From positions 379,679 to 443,678 of the forward strand of contig MNCI01012628.1 of assembly GCA_015680685.1 (NCBI GenBank): 64,000 nucleotides of DNA, written 5' to 3'. Every line of letters starts with the position of its first letter. The stretch's first letter is position 1. Below are positions 21,485 to 33,639 of this stretch, in pieces. The position numbers and the translations under genes were made by a program. Origin of the DNA: Gnetum montanum. Taxonomy: Eukaryota; Streptophyta; Gnetopsida; Gnetales; Gnetaceae. The notes under the pieces are model-generated. The model worked only from the letters and a program-made list of their open reading frames with translations. It had not been told where the DNA came from and ran no database searches.

Positions 21485-21689
21485 GTTATAATCTTGATAA
21501 TTTATTTAAAGTTGATAATAGTTTGCATAAGTCATTTCTAGATATTTTTTAAAAGAACGAAAGATTTGTTTTTTGAATTTTTTTTCTAATGTAAGATTAG
21601 GTTGACAATAGTTTATATACTTTTTTAGATATATATATATATTTTTTGAAAAGATGATAAATCTATTTTTTATAACTCTAAAATTTCTT

Positions 21690-21840
21690 TGAGGGTAAGA
21701 GTAGGGCAAGTTTGCCTTGGACACCCTCTTAAGTCAATAGCATAGTAAGTGTAAAGGTTGCAAAGGGATGCTAGTATTAGGCTTTGAACTTAGCCCCTTC
21801 GAGTACAAAGTTGTGTGAGTTAACCAAGTAACACCCACCT
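21690..21840 (-). mobile_element. tRNA-derived SINE, second type
   Basis: On the - strand GGTGTTACTTGGTTAACTCA (A-box region, complement of ~21815-21834) is followed by AAGTTCAAAGCCT (B-box-like, 21779-21791) and a body with GGGTGTCCAAGGCAAACTTG. Head and body differ from the neighbour at 21330-21484. Boundaries are approximate. Confidence 0.5.
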
Positions 21841-22336
21841 ATCTACCTATGCTATGAAGACATTATGTTGGTCAAACCACTCTTAGACACAAGATCATGA
21901 CTACACAACTATGGATGATCAAAAATGATTTGCTAATGGTGCAAGTAAAGGTAATTGATTTAATCAAATGATCCACATAGTAGATCTACTACTTAGCATG
22001 AAGCTTATGGGGTTAATTACTAAGCATAACCAAACCCCTAGTTAATATATTGTAATCTCAAAAATAATATGGAGATAAAGTCTCACAATGATAAAAATGT
22101 ATAACTCATGATTAGTAAAATCGTAGATTGAAAATATGAATAAATACGCATTCATCGAAATCTACATAACAATAATAAGCCACATATACAATATATTGCT
22201 ATGCATGCAAAATACTACTAGAATGTAAATCTTGTATTGTTGGTATATCTTTTGACTTGAACCTTTGATGTGTTGTGATTAGCTAATGCTTTGTATATAC
22301 ACCTTGAGCCTTGTTGTGTACCTTGGGTGTGCTAGT
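21841..22336. other. Unassigned AT-rich spacer
   Basis: No coding region or recognisable repeat seen. It runs up to the TGATGAG start of LTR D. Confidence 0.4.
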
Positions 22337-22678
22337 TGATGAGAGGAGTTACTTTAGCAGTTTATTCTAATTATTAGAGCAGTTATTATTGGAGTGACTG
22401 CTCTAATTAGTAGAGCGGTTATTATTAGAGTGATTCCTCTAAGTATTAGAGCAATTATTATTGGAGCAGTTATTCTAATTATTAGAGCGGTTACTCTAAT
22501 TATTAGAGTAGTTGCTCCCAAGTCTATAAATACAATGCCCAGGAGCACAATTGGAAATAAGTCTTGTAGCAGTTAAGTAGCGAAACTCTTGTAGTCTGAA
22601 AGTTAGAGTATTTTCCAAGTGTCCGTAGTAGGAGGTCGAAGTGTGGATGGATTTTTATTCGAGCATTGTGTACTTGAG
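22337..22678 (+). mobile_element. 5' LTR of element D, left part
   Basis: It starts TGATGAG and holds a U3 of repeated TTATTAGAGCGGTTAC-like words (about 22350-22512), a TATA box (TATAAATA, 22525-22532) and the shared R segment GTCCGTAGTAGGAGGTCGAA. It breaks off at TTGAG (22674-22678), the left copy of a target duplication. The LTR resumes at 25045. The rebuilt length is 907 bp, close to the 885 bp of LTR C. Confidence 0.88.
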
Positions 22679-23163
22679 TGTAACGAACCACTTTTCCTTG
22701 AGTTTTTGTGTTAACAATTGTAATAGTCATTTTGTGTGTTTGTGTGCATGTTTTGTTGACAACTTGTGTGTGTGCTCTATTTGAACTATGGTGGAAATGG
22801 CTAATTGGAATAGTAATAAGTTTGTTGACTAGATTTTTATATGTATTATGATTCAATGTTTAAATACTTTATGCATAAGAAATATGATTTAAAATACATG
22901 TTAGGAATGTTTTAAAATAATAATAAATAATATATGGGAAAACAAAATATTTTCTGTTCTATTTCAAACAAAGATGCTAAGAAACAAAAGAAAAACAAAG
23001 GACAATACTCTAAGGTGTGCCTCAGGAGCTAAAACAGGTATGTTGAGATGCAAAAGAATGCTCATATTGAGAAACTTGACCTATGAATCAAGTTGGAGGA
23101 ACCTGACCCATGAATCAGGGATATTGTGTGTAGATACTGTAGCTTTATATTTTATTTTATTTT

Positions 23164-23437
23164 NNNNNNNNNNNNNNNNNNNNNNNNNNNNNNNNNNNNN
23201 NNNNNNNNNNNNNNNNNNNNNNNNNNNNNNNNNNNNNNNNNNNNNNNNNNNNNNNNNNNNNNNNNNNNNNNNNNNNNNNNNNNNNNNNNNNNNNNNNNNN
23301 NNNNNNNNNNNNNNNNNNNNNNNNNNNNNNNNNNNNNNNNNNNNNNNNNNNNNNNNNNNNNNNNNNNNNNNNNNNNNNNNNNNNNNNNNNNNNNNNNNNN
23401 NNNNNNNNNNNNNNNNNNNNNNNNNNNNNNNNNNNNN
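23164..23437. other. Assembly gap (274 N)
   Basis: A run of 274 undetermined bases. It abuts a 47 bp tandem repeat on its right, the likely cause of the break, so the true length may differ. Confidence 0.98.
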
Positions 23438-23546
23438 AGTTACAAGAAACCAAAGAAAAGAATACAAATAGTCCCCAACAAGTTAGTTACAAGAAACCAA
23501 AGAAAAGAATACGAACAATCCCCAACAGGTCAGTTATAAGAAACCA
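23438..23546 (+). repeat. 47 bp tandem repeat at the gap edge
   Basis: Two full units (23438-23484 and 23485-23531) starting AGTTACAAGAAACCAAAG and ending CCCCAACA(A/G)GT(T/C), then a partial third unit from 23532. A related string recurs at about 23615-23650. More units may lie in the gap. Confidence 0.9.
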
Positions 23547-23940
23547 TTCATTATCCCTTATTCCACCTATAAATAGGAAGAGGGAGAGAGAGAGAGAGGG
23601 AGAACTTTAAAAAGAAAGAAAAGAATACGAATAGTCCCCAAGAAGTTCAGTTAGGAGACACACAAGGAAAAAGTAGCTTTGCAAAACAAAAAGAAAAAAA
23701 GGATACATCAACAAGGAGTGTGGCTGCGAAGGGAGAGAAGACTGTCGCTGCTACAAGAGATAGCAAAGAGGAAGAAAACAAGTGCAGCATAGCAATCCAA
23801 TATTCAGATAATTCCTCCTAGTAAGCAAGATATCTAAGAAAGGAGGTAAAATGATCCATCTTTGTTATGTTTAATAATGGCTAGCAAGGGCTGATTTTCT
23901 CACACTTTTCTCTTCTTGTTTATCTAACCACCTTCACAAT

Positions 23941-24279
23941 GCTTGTATGAAAATATCAAGATTGTTGTTGTAAGCTTAGACTTATTTTTTTGGATCCCTC
24001 CGCCCGTCCTCTGCACTCTCATACCTAAATGACTTGGATGAGAGTTTTTTCTGTAACGATTCAAAAACACCCATAATGATTTGGGGGCATTTTTGGCAAA
24101 GGATTGCCAGCTTGTATGAAAATATCAAGATTGTTGTTGTAAGCTTAGAATTATTTTTTTTGGATCTCTCCGCCCGTCCTTTGCACTCTCATACCTAAAT
24201 GGCTTGGATGAGAGTTGTTTTTGTAACGATTTAGAAACACCCATAATGATTTGGGGCATTTTTGGCAAAGGATTGCCAA
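23941..24279 (+). repeat. 169 bp tandem duplication in the inserted LTR
   Basis: Units 23941-24109 and 24110-24279 are nearly identical, from GCTTGTATGAAAATATCAAG to GGCAAAGGATTGCCA. Each contains TGTAACGATT, which resembles the insertion's own 5' end (TGTAACGAAC). Confidence 0.9.
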
Positions 24280-25039
24280 CAGGGGCTATGGATCCCTGAT
24301 ATGAGGATTGGTACCGCTGGCAGAAAGTGAGAGTATCCTTGGGCCCATCAATAATTGTGAATTGTTGAATTCTTGGATTTTGGTTGGAATTCGGTTGATA
24401 AACCCTCCCCTTTTGAATGCATAAATCTTGGATATGAATCTTGAACTATACTTATTTTCTTCCTACACCTTCTCAAGTCTGATTTTAATATCTTTTTATA
24501 AGTTGATGGAGTGGGGGAAAACCTAGGATGTTAATTTATGGTTATGATCTAGCTATTCTTTGCTATTGAACATATGGATTTCTTGATTAAATGATTACTG
24601 GTAAAATGTTTACAAGAGTTAAATTCAGATCTTGTTTTTTGTGTGTGGTTGGAAATTATAAAATATTATTAATTATGAGATTATTATTTTATCTACTTAT
24701 GTGGTCATTTCTTTGGTTTTCAAGTGCACAAATGATCCCGATTAAATATTGCTTTTTAGGTTGAATGATAAAAAGCTTTTATCTTTTAATCTAATGCATC
24801 TTGCACAGATATTTTACTATGTCTATTTCTTTATAAATTATCTCTTAATTCTTAAACTAATACTGATTCACCTATTTTTGAGCTAGATCTAGGCATTATT
24901 GATCTTGTTTTAATTTTAAAGGTTAATGCTAGATCGATTGTTGTAGAAAGAAAGCCACTTGGGCATTTTCTTCTTTCAACTTTCTTCTTTTTAGGGGGCT
25001 TTAGATGCTAGCTCTTGCTCCTTATGAGTGGGTGTTACA

Positions 25040-25609
25040 TTGAGCACACCTTGTGTATGGCAATCAAGACGAGCTCTTTGATTCATCCTTGCAGCACTTG
25101 AGATTTGTTTTCTTACCCATTTCTTTTATTTTATTTTCTTATGCATTTATTTTATTTTATACACTTTACATTTCTGTTATTAGCACACAGAGTACGATCA
25201 CTTCGAGCATGTGTGTAACACTTGGTAACCCAGTAACGATTAGCGTTTGGTAATCCTAGTAGTGTTGTGTTGGTTCAGGATGTGTACAACAAGTGAGAAC
25301 AGATATTGGTGTTAGGATTAGTTTAGAGCTCAGTTAATCAGTAGTTAAGTTAAATTAGTTACTTTGTTCTCTCTCTCCTCCCTTATTAGCAGCAAGACAT
25401 CAAAACATAAAAGCCATAAAAATCATATGCCTCAAGCTTACTTAATCATACAATCGTGACATACAAGTAAGTTTGGGAAGACAATGATCAATCAACTCGT
25501 CCTTGTTCCACAAGGGCACATAAGCACTTAGTCCTTGAAATTTGACCAGATCATGTATGAAATGCTCGTATTCGTATGGTTGAGTGTAGGGGTACCTCGC
25601 CACTCATCA
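25040..25609 (+). mobile_element. 5' LTR of element D, right part
   Basis: It resumes with the second TTGAG (25040-25044), then CACACCTTGTGTATGGCAATC, parallel to LTR C. It continues through the TTGGTAACCCAGTAACGATT text to the U5 end GGTTGAGTGTAGGGGTACC and CACTCATCA (25609). Confidence 0.88.
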
Positions 25610-25610
25610 T

Positions 25611-25628
25611 TGGCACTGTTTCCGGGGA
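25611..25628 (+). other. Primer binding site of element D
   Basis: TGGCACTGTTTCCGGGGA starts 2 bp after the LTR. By eye it matches the plant tRNA-Asp complement (TGGCGCCGTTGCCGGGGA) at all but three positions, as in Athila/Tat elements. Confidence 0.8.
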
Positions 25629-25745
25629 CTTAGTTGTTTGTGTGCTAATTAGAACTTAGGAAATCATTCACATAATTGGAACGAACTTGTAGGGTTGGTT
25701 GAGAAAATAATAAACAAGAATACATTGCACACTAAATAGAAAAGT

Positions 25746-28309
25746 ATGTCTCCTTCTTCTTACGAAAGCGCCTCACCGCCTAGGTCTGAAACAGGAAATA
25801 GTCGATGATGTAATACACATGACGTTGATCCGCCAGTCCCTCAACAAGTTTGAGTGGTATATATTCATCTCGATGAGTATATACCAGACTTCACCTTTAT
25901 CCTCTATCAAGACAAACAATTGCGTTGGTGAGATTTAGAAGGTAACATAGTGTTACCTCCCGATCGTTCAGTCCCGAGCATGCTTCTTTGTGCTCTCACA
26001 TGAATTGGCATGCCACACTTACACGTAGAATACATTGTGCAAGACCATGACTCAAGAGAATATCATTCCATAGAGGCACAATGTCAAAGGAACTTGCAAC
26101 ATGAGAGACATCATAAGTCTTTGAAGGGTAAGTGGTCCCAGGATGCCCCACATGTCTTAAGAAAAAATGAGTGTGGTGAACCTACCTTAGGCAATTAACC
26201 ACACAACGATGTTCCTCCCCTTGACTTTGGCCAAGGGGTTGTGTATCAGAACCTTCATTTCACTATTCATAACCTAGGTTCTGATACCCATGGGCATAAA
26301 GGGTCCGAAAAAGGAACATGAACTCATGATAAAGGTGGACATTTTGATCGCAATCACGATCGAGGCTAAGACTGTAGAAGAGAAGGTAGCAGACACCATC
26401 ATGGTGACAGTTCTCCTTCTTCTTCTTCTTCATCATCTCCTTCACCCTCTCCTTCAATATTCGGATGCAGTCATAAAGAAAAATACCATGGGGATAACGG
26501 TAGGCAAAGTGGAAGTCATAGACGAAATAGCCAGGAAAGGGGATGAGGGCACTCTAAAAAGTCATAACATGGAAGAAGGGAGAGTAGGGAACAACATAGG
26601 CATCATAGACACCATGGACAAGATGATCATGATGAACCCCTCCTCGCTACTTGAAGTATGTTGGACATAACTAAGGTTGTTAGAATTCCAAGAAGGCATT
26701 AGAAAAATAGCAAGATCAAGAGATTAGATATGAACAACATCCCACGATTTGAAGGGGATACAACACTAATCCTTAGACTCATTTACAAGCATTCCATGAC
26801 GCGTGTGCCTTACAAAACATAGAGAACGAATGGCAAAAACTTAAGTTGTTCCCACTGACACTAGTTAAAGAAGTGGAAAGCTGGTATCGCTCCTTAGAAC
26901 AGGAATCTATTTTTAGATGGAGTACTATGTTAGAATTATTCAACGATAAGTACCAAACATACTCTCGAGTGCCCAACCTGCAAAAGCAAATCCAAGGCTG
27001 GAAACAAGGAGGACATGAACCCTTGGATGTTGCCATGGGCCTATACTATGCACTATTACATCATTGTCCTAGCCATGGTTATTCACAAAGGGATCAACTG
27101 CGCCATCTCGTGGATGGGCTTAGGAATGAAACAAGAAGAACCCTTGGGACTTTTGCCCAAGGGAGACTATCCGAGCTTAGGTCCCATCAAATTCAAAGAC
27201 TATTGGAGAAAGTTGCTAAGGAAGAAGGTGAGCTATGGAAGAGAGAAAGTGCAGAAGAGTATAACTGAGATCCTTCCCTTTGGAAGAGGGAAGTAAGATT
27301 TTGTGAGGATGAAGAAGAGTCACCACTCAAAGAGATGGTGAATAGGAAAACTTTGCCTATCCAAAAGATGACATCAGAAATTTCAGAAAAGGTAGACCAA
27401 ATGTGGGATTCCCTAGATAATAGATTTCAAACTGTTCTTAAAATAGTAGAGGAGTCTAGAGAGCAAGGTAGTGATTGCGAAAAAAGAAAAAAGAGAGAAG
27501 CTAAACATGCACATAGCAAGGGTAAGGGAAAAGTTGCCATCATTGAAGAGGTTGTGGATTCGAAAATAGACAATGATAGTGGATGCGAGATATGTTAATA
27601 TGACCATCCTAAGGGATGTTGCCCTATAATTTCACATCTGTAGAAGTCTGGGGTGTATGCACTCAACCCACAATTGAACAAACGACAAGCACCCCAAAGG
27701 TTACCTTATCCTCAAGGTAACCCAAGGCAGTTCCACCAACCCTTAACATATTATCCCAATGGAACTCCACCACAACTGATTGAGCAATATCAATAGTGGT
27801 AGCACCAACAATCATGGGGAATGCCACCACCAAGGTAATAGTACCCTTATCGGCAACCTGACCCATATGGATATTACGTGCAGCAGCCAATCTCCCCACG
27901 TAACTCTACTGGACATGTCACTCCTCAACCTCACTACCAAGTCCACAAGTATTATGGGACTCCCTCTTTCAGAGGTGATATTCTGCAAGCATATCATCCT
28001 TCTCATCCTGCTGCATCTCTTCCACCAATAGCTCCACTACCACTTGCTCCCGCGATGCAAGGTGAAATCCCTACCCAGCCGCAACAATGTAATGCCACAA
28101 GGGCTGTTAACTCTCAACCTACTATTGGTTCCAATAACCACATGAAGAAAAGACCTTTCTTTAGAACCAACAAACCAACCAAGCCCTTACAATCACAAGT
28201 GGTTGATTCCTTAGATGCCTCAGTATCAATCAAAACTTTGGAGCCCCCTTCAACACAATCACCACACTCAACGTATATGGTCATGCTAACACATGTCATC
28301 ATTGATTAA
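25746..28309 (+). pseudogene. Gag of element D
   Basis: Structural protein of a gypsy virus-like particle. It starts at ATG 25746 and is traceable across several frames. Its parts in order are: the N-terminal part with VVYIHLDEYIPDF and LEGNIVLPPDRSVPS, a Ser/Pro-Ser run with a basic His/Arg-rich stretch (26400-26640), the gag core (26846-27268: VESWYRSLEQES, MLELFNDKYQTYSRV, KQIQGWKQGGHEPLDVAMG), a Lys-rich hinge, a C-x2-C-x3-H-x4-C knuckle (27579-27620, with a TAA inside), and a Pro/Gln/His-rich tail (27660-28270). Stops and frameshifts break it in at least six places. It matches gag of B, C and E. The - strand frames here (26779-27036, 27663-27899, 27812-28302) are antisense shadows. Confidence 0.82.
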
Positions 28310-28990
28310 ATCATAGCTGGCCACCTTCCTAGGAAATTCTCTAATCCTAGGAGTCCTTTGATATACTTACAAATCACTGAAAATGTCTTGTGCAAGGATC
28401 TTTTGGATTCAGGTTCTGGTGTCAACTTGATTTCTCAAGAAATTTACAAGGCCTGGAACCTACCTCCATTGAAAAAGAGCAACATCCATCTAGAGTTGGC
28501 CGACTAGTCCATCATTGTCCCATTGGGACTAGTGGAAGACATTGTTACCACTGACTTTCTAGTGATTCAAGTAAACAACGGTAAGGGGGACTTCCCAATC
28601 ATAATGGGAAGAGCATGGCTAAGCACCATCGACACAAGCCTGGGAATCCACGATCTTTCCCTAGAAATATCAAAGAAAAATACATTCAAAAAGATCGAGA
28701 AGAAGAAAGTTCTGTGCATCGCATACAGTGACACAGGGTGTAATTTTGTGCAGAGGTCATGGTTTATGCAAAGTTTAGCATTGCTTGCATGCAATCAGTG
28801 TGCATAAGTGATTAACATACAAAGATGCCTGTATGCAACAACCATAAGACAGAAAGACACCCAGTGGCTAATAGCTGATCAAGAAAGTAGTTCACTCAGA
28901 TGCATGGAACCAACTCAGGGTTTGACTTGTGCTTACATTGATAGCATAGACGTATTAGAGCAAGTCCACCGCCAACTTCCAAGTCTTAAC
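28310..28990 (+). pseudogene. Aspartic protease of element D
   Basis: Continues from gag after a TAA (28306-28308). It has LLDSGSGVNLIS with Asp at 28407-28409, then ITIPLG-type text (here with a TAG at 28506) and FPIIMGRAWLST at about 28590-28626. The DSG and MGR.WL spacing fits retropepsins of plant gypsy pol. Compared with element A's copy, a short segment (the GWSYP region) is missing. A spacer of about 200 bp, poorly conserved, leads to RT. Stops make it inactive. Confidence 0.8.
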
Positions 28991-30670
28991 CTTGAAAATA
29001 TCAACTAGGGGAAGCTAGAAATCCCTAAGAAATTTAAGCAGGAGTCCCTCGAGTTGAAACCATTGCCCACTAGTATGGAATACACGTTCCTTAAAAATGG
29101 AAAACCAGTAATTATCAATGCTAAGCTTGCTCCTCAACAGAATGAAGAACTGTTGAAGGTAATAAATAAATGGTTAGAAGCCTTCACTTGGTCATATCCT
29201 GAATTAATTGGAATAGATCCTAGGATATGCCAACATAGAATTTACACTGACCCCTCCATGAAGCCTCAAAGACAACCACAGAGGTGATTGAACCCTAAGT
29301 TGAAGTAAGTAGCTAAGGAAGAAATCGAACAGCTTCTCAAGGATGGGTTGGGTTAGCCCCTTAGTTATTGTGCCTAAAAGAGAGGAAAATGGAGGATGTG
29401 CATAGATTTTAGGCTACTAAATATGACAACATTCAAAGATCACTTTCCATTGCCATTTGTCGACCAAGTCTTAGACACCATCGCAAGGCATCGATATTAC
29501 AGGTTTTTGGATGGATATAGTAGATATAACCAAATACAAATAGCCCTAGAAGACCAAGTGAAGACTACGTTCACCAATCCTTGGGGAACGTTTGCATACA
29601 AATAGATGTCGTTTGGCTTGTGCAATGCCCCTGCAACATTTCAATGACTAGTTCTAAGAATATTCCAACAACAAATAGGGAATGGTATGGAGGTCTTTAT
29701 GGACAAGTTCTCCACTTATGGAACAAACTTTGATCAAGCCTTGGACTGGTTGGAGTAAGTGTTAAAAAGATATGTAGAAACCAATTTGAGGCTCAACTAG
29801 TAGAAAAGCCATTTGATGGTCCAAGAAGGCATAGTACTAGGGCACAAAATCTCACACATAGGGATAGAGGTAGACCCTGAGAAAATTAAAATTATCCAAG
29901 GAATTAACCATCAACATGAAACTGTCAAAGATATTTGGTCATTCCTTGGATATACTGGCTACTATAGGAGATTTATTAAGAACTGTTCAAAGGTTGCCAA
30001 ACCATTGGTGGAATTAACAAAAAAGGATGTACCTTTTGAGTGGACTAGGGAATGTGAATTAGCTTTCCAAACTCTAAAACAGAAGCTAGTAAAAACACCC
30101 ATTCTACAAGCTCCTGACTGGTCCAAACCATTCCATATCATGACTGATGCGTCCAACTATGCTTTAGGAGTTGTACTTACATAGTTAGATGACCAGAAGC
30201 ATCCTTATTAGATCCACTATGCAAGTAGAAGTATTGTTGGTGCACAACTTAACTACACTACCATAGAGAAAGAATTAATGGCTGCAATGTTTGCACTAGA
30301 AATGTTTAGACACTATGTATTGGGATATAAAGTATATATACATATAGATCATAGTGCAATCCAGTTCCTCATGAATAAGCCAATGGTAAGCCCTCGTATC
30401 ATACGATGGCTTGTAATCTTACAAGAGTTCGATTTAACAATGATCGATCGCAAGGGCACTAAGAATGTAGTTGCTGATCATTTATCTCGATTGCGATGGG
30501 ACAACAAAGAGGACGAGTATCCAATTTCTAATTATTTTCCTGATGAATTCCTCTTTTTTGGTGTAGTGAATAATCAATCACCCATGGAGAAAAACTGGTA
30601 TAGTAGCATTCTTACCTATCTCCTCACCCAACAAATACCACAAAAGTTAAACCTTAAGAAGAAACAATAG
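28991..30670 (+). pseudogene. Reverse transcriptase and RNase H of element D
   Basis: Athila/Tat-type pol. RT parts seen: the N-terminal connector with VIINAKLAPQQNEELLKV, fingers (MCIDFRLLN at 29395), palm (RYYRFLDGYSRYNQI at ~29490), MSFGLCNAPATFQ (29606), the catalytic box reading VFMDKFS (29693-29710) where FMDDF is usual, then EGIVLGHKIS and FLGYTGYYRRFIKNCSK. RNase H follows with the TDASNYALG box (30142), KELMAAMFALE, and the closing WLVILQEFDLTMIDRKG and VVADHLSRL. It copies the element's RNA to DNA in the particle. At least ten stops and one frameshift near 29345-29390 break it. Lys in place of the second catalytic Asp would inactivate RT on its own. Confidence 0.88.
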
Positions 30671-31939
30671 TTTCTTCACCGAGCTAAGTACTTTATGGAG
30701 ATCAATGGGCAACTTTACAAAGTGTGTCCTGATGGCTTGGTTTGATGGTGTGTTCTCGATATAGATCAACTGCGAGTTCTCCAAGATGCTCACAAGGGTC
30801 CTTGTAGGGATCATTATGCTGGGAGACTAATGGCCATCAAGATCCTTCTTGCAGGATATTATTAGCCTACATTATTTCAGGATGCCCATTGTTTCGTCCA
30901 ATCTTGTGAGCGTTGTCAACGTGATGGGGGAATGACTACTAGAATGAAGGATCCACAACAATGAATTCAACTGTTAGAACCCTTCAACATTTGGAGAATT
31001 GATTTTATGGGGCCAATTACACCAATGTCCAATGGAAAAGCCTATATCATTGTTGCTATTGATTACCTAACTAAATGGGCAGACGTAGCTGCTGTTAAGG
31101 ATTGTACATCATTTACAGTTGCACAATTTGTTCAACAACAAATCATAAATAGGTTTTGTATGCCTCGTGCACTTATTTTAGACAATGGTACACACTTCAC
31201 AGGTGCAACTTTTCAGAAATTAATGCAACACTTAGGGGTTGAGCATAAATTGACTACACCATATCACCAGCAAGCGAACAATCAAGCAGAAGTCACCAAT
31301 AGGGAGATTATGAAAATATTGACAAGAACCATTAGCAAGTTTAGGCGAGATTGGAGCACTAAATTGAACGATGCTCTTTAGGCCTACTACTCCACATGGA
31401 AACTTCCTACAGGCTACTCTCCCTATGAGTTAGTGTACGGTAAATTACCAAAGCTTCCCATTCAAACTGAGCTCCGTACACTATCCATGGCATGTGACCT
31501 CAACCTTGACCTTGATCTAGCATAGAAACAATGGTTAGTAATCCTTAACTTGCTATATGAAAACCGATTAGCTGCCCTATCATCTAATGAATTGCATGTC
31601 AATAAACAACATCATGACCTAAGAATTAGGAAAGTTAAATATTAGCCAGGAGATAAGGTTCTCTACTAGAATCCCACACATGTGCCACAACATACTAAAT
31701 TTCAAACACTATGGGAAGGACCTTATATTAGTTATGCAACTTTTCCTTCAGGGGCCATGACAATATACAAACTTGAGAGCCTGGATAAGAAACTTTTGGG
31801 CAACGTGCAACAAACCAAACCTTTTCATGAGCTTAGGATAGCCAGTACACATGCTACCTTTGTTAGTGGACAACCTTGCTCACTATTTTGGATCTTCTCC
31901 TTCCAACTCAGTCATGGGGGAGATGGCTACCTATGCTAA
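30671..31939 (+). pseudogene. Integrase of element D with post-pol tail
   Basis: Integrase inserts the DNA copy into the chromosome. An HHCC zinc-binding region is at 30785-30925 (H..H around AHKGPCRDHYAG, then CERCQRDGG). The catalytic core has its first Asp in WRIDFMGPI (about 30990-31017), the second in ILDNGTHF (31178), and Glu in [14 protein letters not shown] (31270-31310), so the D,D,E set is visible. C-terminal text includes PGDKVLY and FQTLWEGPYI, with no chromodomain. The frame ends at TAA 31937-31939 after LSHGGDGYLC, the same ending as element A. Several TAG/TGA codons break it. Confidence 0.88.
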
Positions 31940-32330
31940 CCATTCTAGGCCCTTAGTTCTTTTTGAATTTTTTTTACACGTTTTTTGTTTCACACATTTT
32001 TTTTTACACATTTTTCCAATTTTTCTTATTTTTTTTACACCATCGTTCATATTTTTACTATTTTTTTGATTGCTTGATTTACTTTTATCCATCATCCAAT
32101 AAGTGCTCATGATGGTGGATTGAATTATATCATATTGATTGCTAATGTTTAGTTTTTACCTTTGAATTATGATGCTAATATTAAGGTATGGTTCTTTTGG
32201 TAAAATAGGTAATGAGTCCACACTGTCCACTCATCCATACAACTCTATGGTCTCCTTTGGCTTGGAACTATACAATTCCTTTTTTCTATGTAAACTTGTA
32301 ATGAATTGGTGGCTACTTGATTTGGCTTCA
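31940..32330 (+). mobile_element. Element D post-pol non-coding region, truncated
   Basis: T-rich stretch followed by text parallel to element A at 1020-1190. Similarity stops at about 32310-32330. No third ORF, polypurine tract or 3' LTR follows, so the 3' end of D is lost. Confidence 0.65.
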
Positions 32331-33639
32331 CTTATACAATAGGTATTTTTGAGACATGAAAAACTAACTCTATAGATATATTTTTAAATTTTTAAATTTT
32401 ATCTTTCATTATAAAATAAATGAAAATCATTGGATAATTTTTTGAGGTTTGGATATTTTGATTCTAAAGTTTCTTCAAAACCAACTTCAAATTGAAAATA
32501 TAGATGAACATATTTAATTTGTGTGTCTACAAATATGATAGCAAAAATCTTTTTTATTCTTAGCTTTTTGCTACCTTTCACCTAGAGAAGCATTTCTCTA
32601 TAAATGAGAAGGGTTATCATAGTATTTCTCCTTCTAACCCCTTGTCATGAATATTGCTAATTTTTCTCAAAGAGGAAAATTTTATTTATATGCTAACTCT
32701 AATGTTAGACATCATTCTACTCAAATTTCTATGAGTCACTAGAATCCTTAAGGCTTTTAGAATATGAGAAAAGGATAAAATGGAATATATGCTATAAAGA
32801 TAAGCAATTTAATCATAGGGGAAAAAATTTGTTAGATTAGAGAAAAAAACTATATTTGTTAGTTCTAAATGACATCAATAAATATTCAAAATTAGGTTGC
32901 TTTACTTTTTAAGAATCCCAAGATACTAAAATATCTAAATAATATTAGCATCATCAACTATTTTTAAGTAGATAAAGAAATAATTGAATCTTGTCATCAC
33001 CCTTTATACATCATGTTTTAACAAATGCACAACATATTAGATATTCTAGGAAATAAAAACACTTTAAGATAGTTACAATGTTGAATATGGATTTTCAAAA
33101 TAAAATTTAAAAGATTTGGAGTTCAAGCTTGAGTCTTACAAAAACTCAAATTACAACTATCCTTAGTATTTCAAAAGGCCAACATACAAATAATCAACAA
33201 TGATTTTATAAAGAATGTAACATAACTATAAATTTTTTTAAAGGCTTAAAAGTCACTAAATATTATCAAATCATACAAATTTTGTTTGAACTAAGAAGAG
33301 GAAAATTTTCAAACAAAGACAAACTATTTTATTAGAAATAATAAATAAATATTCCAAATGCTTTTAGCTCTTATTATAAAGTAAGAGAAAAATGCACTAT
33401 GCTTTCTCTCTTAAAGATATTGAAATTTCTTTTCAAGATTTATTTTGTAGTAATGATAGAACTAAAAATAATTCTATAAAAATGATAATACATTATTCAT
33501 TTCTTTAAATGAAACAATGTCAGAGAAAAAATCAATACCATTAGGAAACACTACTAAAGTAAATAACTTATATGAAAAATGATTAAATAGGAATGGTCAT
33601 TAGTATGGAATATCATTTAGAATAAGTCCAATTTGGGAA

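Larger units (their letters stand above)
22679..25039 (+). mobile_element. LTR-type insertion inside LTR D (probable solo LTR), with assembly gap
   Basis: Begins TGTAAC and ends GTTACA, a 6 bp terminal inverted repeat of the TG..CA kind, flanked by the 5 bp direct repeat TTGAG (22674-22678 and 25040-25044). Removing it and one TTGAG restores a continuous LTR matching LTR C. No gag or pol is visible. There is a TATA box (CCTATAAATAGG, about 23562-23573), a 47 bp tandem repeat and a 169 bp duplication. A solo LTR of about 2.4 kb, or a small non-autonomous LTR element, fits best. The orientation is judged from the TATA box only. Confidence 0.75.

Noticed and set aside
22974-23539. Open frames spanning the N run
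   Set aside because: They are open only because N cannot be read as a stop.
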